A stretch of DNA of 47,113 nt from a virus: the IMG/VR virus record IMGVR_UViG_3300031224_000017, positions 1-47,113 of that record; one strand, given 5' to 3'. How positions within the stretch are numbered: the stretch's first letter is position 1; each line of letters begins with the position of its first letter. This document shows positions 1 to 5,722 of this stretch, in pieces. The position numbers and the translations under genes were made by a program. The notes under the pieces are model-generated. The model worked only from the letters and a program-made list of their open reading frames with translations. It did no database searches and was not told the origin of the DNA.

Positions 1-1026
1 CAAACTTATCTCGGATGCCATCGCTTGAATGGCTTCAGAGAGTTTTGTTTGGCCACTAGATGATGTTGCATCGAGGTACACACTCCTCTGGGAATTAGCA
101 AGCTCTGCCCTCTCTAGGACAGACATCTCTTCAACAGTGCTCGCTAGATGGCTCCAGTGAGCGCCTAACTCAGAGCTAAAACGCCAATCAGTTACTACAG
201 GCTTACTGAGTGCCAGCGACTCTGCTAGGAAGGGGGTCCACCAAGGCTCTGAGGAGCGGTAGGTGGAGATTAAAGTGCCAACAGACCCAGACATGCGGTC
301 CGCAATTTCATCCCTGTTCTCCCACTTGCTGTGCCTCACAGGGGTCATTGGGTGGCGAAGAGTCTTCTCTATAGACGTTGCCCATTTGGTTTTAGGGGCG
401 TCGCAAGTCCAGAAAGTCTGCTCAGGGTGTGTGACTACAGATAGAGGAGCTTCTTGCAGGATTTGATAGTCCAAATTTATCCCGAAGAGTTTAGAGGAGT
501 TAATGTTGGGAAGAGCCGACGTTAGAGAGGCTATGTCTGACCAAGGTAGAGCTGAAAAAATTGTTGTAGGCCACTCTTGCGTGTACAAGTACTCAATAAA
601 GCTGTAGACATCCGCTGAGAACTCTGAATCGGCCAACAACTCGTCATAGTTATTGCGACGGCTGTAGAAATCTTTTTTCAAGTCCGAAACATTTAAGTAG
701 CAAGACTTGATTGAGGCCTGTAGTTTGTACGGCTCAGGTGCGTCAATAAAAATTATTAAGTTGCCAAGCTCTCTGGCTTTATTTGCAATGGCAAACGCTG
801 GATAGATTTTGTTCGCAGAGAGGCTTGTCGGAGGAGCAATACCTACCAAAACAGCGTCGTAAGAAGATAGCTCTTCTTTACCCATTCGCGATGAGGGCTC
901 GATAAAGTCCACAGAAGCGCCAGAGTCCGTAAGGGACTTATACATTAGCGCTGCAAAAGTGGTGAACCTTGCCGCAGTTTTAAAAGAACTCTGCTGAGCA
1001 GTGGAGCCTGTGATTAGAACTTTCAT
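1..1026 (-). CDS. Putative glycosyltransferase-like protein (GT-B type), C-terminus cut by window edge
   Basis: The reverse strand is open from an ATG at 1026 (preceded by AGGGAAG) to the window edge, giving at least 342 residues. The protein begins MKVLITGS and has an alternating alpha/beta N-terminal half with hydrophobic strands (AVLVGIAPP near 56-64, NLIIFIDAPEPY near 88-99). Near 255-285 it has a segment GTLISTYRSSEPWWTPF followed by AESLALSKPVVTDW, which resembles the C-terminal donor-binding part of GT-B glycosyltransferases, where one of many sugars is taken from a nucleotide donor. Its place behind the replication genes is compatible with DNA or virion glycosylation, but no substrate can be read from the sequence. 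An 84-base gap separates it from the SSB-like gene upstream. The glycosyltransferase call rests on fold-like pattern only; a different Rossmann-like enzyme is possible. Confidence 0.45.
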   Translation of the reverse strand, partial: MKVLITGSTAQQSSFKTAARFTTFAALMYKSLTDSGASVDFIEPSSRMGKEELSSYDAVLVGIAPPTSLSANKIYPAFAIANKARELGNLIIFIDAPEPYKLQASIKSCYLNVSDLKKDFYSRRNNYDELLADSEFSADVYSFIEYLYTQEWPTTIFSALPWSDIASLTSALPNINSSKLFGINLDYQILQEAPLSVVTHPEQTFWTCDAPKTKWATSIEKTLRHPMTPVRHSKWENRDEIADRMSGSVGTLISTYRSSEPWWTPFLAESLALSKPVVTDWRFSSELGAHWSHLASTVEEMSVLERAELANSQRSVYLDATSSSGQTKLSEAIQAMASEISL

Positions 1027-1110
1027 TGTGTTACTTCCCTAAAGTTTTCTGATTGGCCCAGAAAGCCGCCCAAGGTACTGAGCGGCAATCTGGATTATCC
1101 AAGTTAGTTC

Positions 1111-1650
1111 TTAGAACGGTGCTGATGGTGCAGAAACAGCGGCAGCTGGCGCAGGGGCAGCAGCTGGCGCTGGGGCTGGAGCTGGTGCAGCAGCAGCTGG
1201 CGCTGGAGATGCTTGCGCAGGAGCAGCCGAAGCGCCTGAGGAGACGTAATAGTTCTTTATCTCATTGCGCTTCTGGCCATTGTAGACACGTGAACCAATC
1301 TGTCCACGGAAGCCGCGGCCAATCATTGCCTGCTCAATTTGAGAGGCGCTTGGCTCACGGTCAAAGAAGCCTTCCTTGTCTAGACCAAGTGCAGACATCT
1401 TGCGGAAAAAGATTCCTAGAGCTGTCGCGTTCTCAGGCGAGATTACCAAGTTGTCCCATACGAGACGGTTGGCGTTTGCTCCACCCTGAACCTGGCACTT
1501 GATTGCGAACATAGTTTTTCCAGACTGGGATGTCTTTGCCTCAGACTCGATTACCTTTAGCTCGTAGTCGCCATCTGGCAGTGCTTCTATGTTTGATGCT
1601 CCTGAGTCAGCAGCATCCTTGATTAGTTCTCCCCAATTAAGTGAACTCAT
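1111..1650 (-). CDS. DUF669-like single-stranded DNA-binding protein
   Basis: A 179-residue protein. The N-terminal ~130 residues (DGDYELKVIESEAKTSQSGKT, then a QVQGGANANRLVWDNLVISPE strand pair and an FRKMSALGL helix) match the general pattern of phage DUF669 proteins, which act as ssDNA-binding proteins in replication and recombination. The last ~45 residues are almost pure Ala/Pro with a few Ser, ending in SAPF. A disordered tail closing with a hydrophobic Phe is typical of SSBs, where the tip docks partner proteins; here the usual acidic residues before the tip are absent. It starts two bases after the ATPase stop, so it is probably co-translated with the recombination genes upstream. The low-complexity tail also produces a spurious opposite-strand reading frame. 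Family assignment is fairly secure; partners are inferred. Confidence 0.72.
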   Translation of the reverse strand: MSSLNWGELIKDAADSGASNIEALPDGDYELKVIESEAKTSQSGKTMFAIKCQVQGGANANRLVWDNLVISPENATALGIFFRKMSALGLDKEGFFDREPSASQIEQAMIGRGFRGQIGSRVYNGQKRNEIKNYYVSSGASAAPAQASPAPAAAAPAPAPAPAAAPAPAAAVSAPSAPF

Positions 1651-1652
1651 GT

Positions 1653-2435
1653 TTATACCTCTTCCTTATTTTTCTTATTGTTATTTGTCTTTTCGGCCTG
1701 TTTAGGTCCGAAGATTGTATCAAGCATCATTTCGATGCTTAGGTTTTGCTGCTCAACGATTGTGCCCAATCGACCCTGAACACGCTCACCTGCTTCGTAG
1801 TCCTTTGTTCGTTCGACGTAAAGCCTACGAACTTTATGCGGAGCACCCATCGGGTCTTGATTAGGTAGCTCCTCAATAGCCAAGGCACCGAGGATGTCGT
1901 AAAAGTACGGTGCCATGATTTTTAGCTGTCCCTGCAGATACGGACGGTGACGTCCATCCTGCGTAACCTGAGACATAGCCGTTAGCACGACTGCCTCAAG
2001 AGGGTTTGTAGCGTGCATTGTCAAGTCACGAAGGTCACGAAGAAGCCCGCCCATGTGGCGAAGTAGTTCGCCCCACTGTTGCATCTTCATTTGCTCGCTA
2101 CCTGCAATGTTGTCAATGCACTTGACCTGAAGCTCCGAGATGGAGTCGATAATCAAGGACTTGAACTGGTGCTTGCCGCTCTGAAGCCATTGGAATGCCT
2201 TCATCACAACATCGTAGTCACGGACTGTGACAACAACTGTGTCCCAAGTTCCATCAGCTACTGGCGGTTCTTCCCTCATTGGGTCCCAGTACTTGGTGAC
2301 AATAGGCAAGAATCTGTGCCCACCCTCAACGTCAAGCATGAGACGTGGATAAGGAGCAGTTACGGCGAAGGAGGATTTACCCACCTTTGATTCACCGTAG
2401 ACCATTACGGTCAAAGACCGTTGTACTTCACTCAT
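1653..2435 (-). CDS. RecA/Sak4-like AAA ATPase, phage recombinase
   Basis: A 260-residue P-loop ATPase. The Walker A motif GESKVGKS lies at residues 14-21 and a Walker B-like strand SLIIDSIS with Asp97. The layout (P-loop very near the N-terminus, MLDVEGG at 33-39, a Q-rich helix region, then a strand VVLTAMSQVTQDG near 149-161) is that of the phage AAA_24/Sak4 group, minimal RecA-like proteins that load onto ssDNA and promote strand annealing, usually stimulated by a phage SSB. It lies between a RecB/Cas4-type nuclease and an SSB-like protein, a classic phage recombination cassette. It begins three bases after the nuclease stop, with a GGAAGTGAG-type ribosome site. The C-terminus is rich in Lys and Asn (TNNNKKNKEE). 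A general DnaB-like ATPase role is less likely given the length. Confidence 0.78.
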   Translation of the reverse strand: MSEVQRSLTVMVYGESKVGKSSFAVTAPYPRLMLDVEGGHRFLPIVTKYWDPMREEPPVADGTWDTVVVTVRDYDVVMKAFQWLQSGKHQFKSLIIDSISELQVKCIDNIAGSEQMKMQQWGELLRHMGGLLRDLRDLTMHATNPLEAVVLTAMSQVTQDGRHRPYLQGQLKIMAPYFYDILGALAIEELPNQDPMGAPHKVRRLYVERTKDYEAGERVQGRLGTIVEQQNLSIEMMLDTIFGPKQAEKTNNNKKNKEEV

Positions 2436-2438
2436 ACG

Positions 2439-3365
2439 TCACTCACTTCCTTTTTTGTCTGTTTCTCCATAGTATGCATATGGGTCTGCTACTTCGTACA
2501 TTGCTTCAATCGCCTGTTCGGCGGCAGAACCGTCGTCCATAAGCGTGCATACAGTGAAGAATTGGCACTTCCACTTGCAATCCCTAGAAGGGCTTGGGTA
2601 AGCGTGGAAGGCGTGGCTTTGTCCGTCGTCTAGAGCAGTGCGAACACGCATCATGTCTGCAACAGTTCCGTGGATACGGTCCCAAAAAGACCTGAGGGTA
2701 AACACGTTGTGACGTACTTCTATTTGGTCATAGAACGGAGGGCGGGCAGCAGCAGTGCGACGAACCTTCTTTAGAAGTGTAAAGATTCCTCCCTCTGAGC
2801 GGTCGTCTCCCTTGTTCTGGTGTTGCTCAAGCAGCATGTACGTCATAATCTGTTCATTCATTGGGGCCAAGTTTGCGAAGTCGCTGAGAGAGCCACCTAC
2901 AGTTTTGAAATCTCTGAACATCCGAACACCGTCTATTTTGCGACGAACACGCATGTCCAGCTTGCCCTGCAGTTCAACTTCTCCGTTGAACATTGGCATC
3001 GTAATCTTTTCTTCTGTAGAAATCATCTCAAGCTCGGAGTCAATTCCATTCTCCTCAACCCACTGGAGGTAGCCCTCAAGCATAATGTGCCCTAGCTCGG
3101 CTTCTTTCTCAAGCTCAGTGACATCACGGAAGTCCGTTAAGAGAGTCTCTTTCTCCATCTCGACCAACTTAGTGTGAGCCTGAATAAGAGGAGCCCCCGT
3201 TGAGTAGTACTGGTCTAGTGCCTCGTGGAGACGAGAGCCTAATGCTAATGCACCTGTCATCTTCTTTTCAGTTGGCTGTAGACGGCGGTAGTACGTAAAC
3301 CACCAGCGTCTTTTGCAATCTTTGAACGTCTGAATTTCGGAGTTGCTGATTCGCATAATCGTCAT
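2439..3365 (-). CDS. Cas4/RecB-type PD-(D/E)XK exonuclease with probable [4Fe-4S] cluster
   Basis: A 308-residue nuclease of the PDDEXK_1 group. Visible motifs are: N-terminal ISNSEIQTFKDCKRRWWFTY with Cys17; LGSRLHEALDQYY with His47; GKLDMRV with Asp137; and FRDFKTVGG with the Asp152-x-Lys154 catalytic pair. Near the C-terminus Cys263, Cys267 and Cys273 form CX3CX5C. One N-terminal and three C-terminal cysteines is the cluster arrangement seen in Cas4 and AddB nucleases, where an iron-sulphur cluster holds the domain closed. The expected activity is exonuclease trimming of DNA ends to make ssDNA for the Sak4-like ATPase encoded next. Its ATG overlaps the helicase stop by four bases (ATGA), indicating translational coupling. 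There is no nearby cas1/cas2 or repeat array, so a CRISPR role is not suggested. Confidence 0.85.
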   Translation of the reverse strand: MTIMRISNSEIQTFKDCKRRWWFTYYRRLQPTEKKMTGALALGSRLHEALDQYYSTGAPLIQAHTKLVEMEKETLLTDFRDVTELEKEAELGHIMLEGYLQWVEENGIDSELEMISTEEKITMPMFNGEVELQGKLDMRVRRKIDGVRMFRDFKTVGGSLSDFANLAPMNEQIMTYMLLEQHQNKGDDRSEGGIFTLLKKVRRTAAARPPFYDQIEVRHNVFTLRSFWDRIHGTVADMMRVRTALDDGQSHAFHAYPSPSRDCKWKCQFFTVCTLMDDGSAAEQAIEAMYEVADPYAYYGETDKKGSE

Positions 3366-5170
3366 TTTTTGGCCTTGTCTTCCTTGAGCATCGAGAGCAG
3401 TTGGTCTTTATCTTTCACTATCTGCTCGAAGTTGTCTGCTTTTTTCTCTAGTACTTGGATAACTCGCTCTTCAATACTGTCTTCTGTGACGTAGTCAGTA
3501 ATAATAATTGAGTCGTGTATTTCAGAACCGATTCTGTGTACGCGGTCCATCGCCTGCTTGTGGTCAACCAAGGACCACGGACGTTGGAGCATGATGAGCC
3601 TGCGAGCTGCTGTCAAGGTAATTCCAACACCACCAGCTTGCGCAGTGAAAAGAATCCACTTAATACGCCCACTCTGGAAGTCGTCTACCGCCTGCTGGCG
3701 CTCGTCTTCGTTCTGCAGTCCAGTAATAAGTCCGTGCTTAATCCCAGCCTTTGTCATGGCAGCACTTAGCAAGTAGATAAGCTGACGAGACACCGCGCAG
3801 ACTGCTACGGAGTCCTCACCAAAGTCTTTAGCCTTTATGTCTGACATCACAGCATCGACTTTACAAGAGGGCTCTGACAAAGTAGCTTTTATCTCTCCTG
3901 TTGACTCGTCCACTGTTAGCTCAGCGTAAGCGTTAGCAAACTGGTTGAGCCTAGTGGTCTGGGTCAAGATACTTGGGGCGGTTAGAGCCTGTCCATCGTC
4001 CAGTTCAGCAATCATAGTGTCGCGCATCTGAGCGTAAGCCTTTTTCTGCTTAGTAGACATTTCTACATCTCGGCGCTCGTTCATAACTTCTGGAAGCCAA
4101 GGAAGAACCTTCTGCTTCAACATGCGACGCATGTGCGGGTTGAGAGTTTTGTAGAACTCTTCTTGCATGTGAGGCTTTACGCCCAAAACCAACATACCTC
4201 CAAAGGCGTTGAGCATAGTATCAATCATTCGCTCAATCCACTTGGTCTTGCTTGGCCACTCACGAGCGTCTAGCCAGTGCAGGATAGGCCAAAGGTCCAC
4301 AACGTCATTAGCAATAGGGGTACCAGTCATTGCAAAGCGTATATCCGCTTCTCCCGTAGCTGACCACAGTGCTCTAGTCTGTTTTGACTTGGGGTCTTTA
4401 GAACGGTGAATCTCGTCGGCAACTACTGCCTTAAACTCGATGTTGTTTAGTTCACGAATGTGCACTTCGCAACGGGTTTCACTAATACTTTCGTCGTGGC
4501 CCCCACACGCTGAGCAACGAGTCAACGCAACGGAGCCATAAGGTGCAAGTCTGCTGTGAGACCGTAGGGACTCCCAGTTAATAATGAAGACATCGATGTT
4601 GCTCTCAACAGAAACGTCAAATTGCTTCTTACGCTGGGCAGCTGAGCCCTTGATAACCTGAGTAGTGACTTCAGGCCACCATCTCTGAAATTCGCGTTGC
4701 CAGTTCTTCTTCAAAGTGTTGGGGCAGACAATCATGGCGGGAAAAACATCCTCGCCTTGCTCTCTAAGAAGCTTTAAGGCACGAATAGCCTGAGCGGTCT
4801 TACCTAAGCCTGGTTCGTCGGCCAAGAGAGCCCTTCTAGCGGTCGCTAGATACGCTACACCAGCTCTTTGGTGCGGGAACAGGTCTTCATCCCCGTCGTG
4901 CTCTTCAAGCTCTCTAAGAGCCATAGAGGGCTCTATACGGGTAGTTATTGTGTGCTGGGCCCAAGCCGAAAGGCCTTCGCCAATCTCTAAGTTGTCCTTA
5001 AATGTTGAACGTAGGGCTAAACAGCTTGACCAGCTAAGCGGTATGCGCCAAACTTGCTCTTTTGTGTTCCAAGAGGAGCCTGGAATGCTTTTACACAGCT
5101 CTTTGTACCGCCAATCAGCGTTTATAAGAATGTGAGTCCCGTTTGGGTCCAATTCTGCCGATACAGCCAC
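3362..5170 (-). CDS. SNF2-family DNA helicase/translocase with HARP-like N-terminus
   Basis: A 602-residue superfamily 2 ATPase. Residues 1-72 resemble the HARP/SMARCAL1-type domain (ILINADWRYKELCKSIPG, WRIPLSW) that binds forked DNA. The motor follows: Q-like motif LFPHQRAGVAYL near 97-108, motif I DEPGLGKT (118-125), motif II DEIH (252-255), motif III MTGTPIAN (281-288), motif V TAQAGGVGITLT (509-520) and motif VI QAMDRVHRIG (539-548). A small insertion with Cys219, Cys222 and Cys234 (CSACGG...C) just before motif II could bind zinc. Such proteins remodel forks or anneal strands in phage replication. The start is GTG at 5170 with AAAGAGG upstream. The stop overlaps the nuclease start by four bases. 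Family assignment is secure; the in vivo role is inferred. Confidence 0.88.
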   Translation of the reverse strand: MAVSAELDPNGTHILINADWRYKELCKSIPGSSWNTKEQVWRIPLSWSSCLALRSTFKDNLEIGEGLSAWAQHTITTRIEPSMALRELEEHDGDEDLFPHQRAGVAYLATARRALLADEPGLGKTAQAIRALKLLREQGEDVFPAMIVCPNTLKKNWQREFQRWWPEVTTQVIKGSAAQRKKQFDVSVESNIDVFIINWESLRSHSRLAPYGSVALTRCSACGGHDESISETRCEVHIRELNNIEFKAVVADEIHRSKDPKSKQTRALWSATGEADIRFAMTGTPIANDVVDLWPILHWLDAREWPSKTKWIERMIDTMLNAFGGMLVLGVKPHMQEEFYKTLNPHMRRMLKQKVLPWLPEVMNERRDVEMSTKQKKAYAQMRDTMIAELDDGQALTAPSILTQTTRLNQFANAYAELTVDESTGEIKATLSEPSCKVDAVMSDIKAKDFGEDSVAVCAVSRQLIYLLSAAMTKAGIKHGLITGLQNEDERQQAVDDFQSGRIKWILFTAQAGGVGITLTAARRLIMLQRPWSLVDHKQAMDRVHRIGSEIHDSIIITDYVTEDSIEERVIQVLEKKADNFEQIVKDKDQLLSMLKEDKAKK

Positions 5171-5200
5171 TGCTACCTCTTTCGTCGTTATGTATAGATA

Positions 5201-5239
5201 CTAACACAGAATAAGACCCCGTGGGGCAAATCGTGTTAG
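5201..5239. repeat. Nested inverted repeat between resolvase stop and helicase start
   Basis: The 69-base gap 5171-5239 holds an outer 7-bp inverted repeat (CTAACAC at 5201-5207, GTGTTAG at 5233-5239) enclosing a tight inner hairpin CCCC-GT-GGGG (5217-5226). On the coding strand the inner hairpin is followed by TCTTATTCT, a weak T-rich run. It starts directly after the resolvase stop codon. It could be a weak terminator or RNA processing site that lowers helicase expression, or a protein-binding palindrome. No promoter could be placed in it. Confidence 0.5.
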
Positions 5240-5722
5240 TTACTTTTCATTATTTAATAATGCCCTAGGAATCCAACTTTGTCTAGCTAAAGCCAGTAGA
5301 GCGTGTCGGATTGCGTCAAGCGCGTGACCTTCGCCACCTTTGTGCCATGTCTCAAGCTTTTTTAGTGCAGGGTTGGGGAACATGTTCTTAGCATCAACTG
5401 GGGCTTGAACTTTCACTTTTTCTAGGTCATATCCAGCTTCTCGACATAACTGCTTAAGAACTCCGATTTGTTCCAAAGAGTAGGGAGCCTGAGAATTACG
5501 CACAGTCTGTTGATTTATAGTAAATCTTTCGTAGACAACTAAAAAGACGTCAAAACCCTCGGCTCCCTGCTTTAAGCCATCTCTAACTCGTTCGGCGTAA
5601 TCATCTGCGTCAACCTCATCGGACCACTCAAGAACAGGATTGACGTCGTGGTCCCCGTTCCAAGTGATAAAAGCGATTCCACTGGCTTTTCCAGGGTCTA
5701 CTGACAAAATACCAATCTTCAT
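5240..5722 (-). CDS. RuvC-like Holliday junction resolvase
   Basis: A 160-residue RNase H-fold nuclease. It opens with MKIGILSVDPGKASGIAF, the first strand with catalytic Asp9 followed by PG, as in RuvC. A middle strand carries a probable second acid (LVVYERF, Glu near 66). The C-terminal helix GHALDAIRHALLAL supplies the last conserved acid and His. These are the standard phage RuvC-type resolvase motifs; the enzyme cuts four-way junctions formed during recombination and clears branched DNA before packaging. The start at 5722 is preferred over a longer in-frame start at 5806: the ATG overlaps the polymerase stop as TGATG, while the extra 28 residues would lie within the polymerase gene and look unlike the family. 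Cofactors and substrate preference are not readable. Confidence 0.82.
   Translation of the reverse strand: MKIGILSVDPGKASGIAFITWNGDHDVNPVLEWSDEVDADDYAERVRDGLKQGAEGFDVFLVVYERFTINQQTVRNSQAPYSLEQIGVLKQLCREAGYDLEKVKVQAPVDAKNMFPNPALKKLETWHKGGEGHALDAIRHALLALARQSWIPRALLNNEK

Noticed and set aside
1053-1502. A 149-residue Gln/Leu-rich frame on the plus strand
   Set aside because: It is antisense to the Ala/Pro-rich tail of the SSB-like gene; no coding signal of its own.
2439-3365. Cas4-like nuclease as sign of a CRISPR system
   Set aside because: No repeat array or other cas genes are present; the gene sits in a phage recombination cassette.
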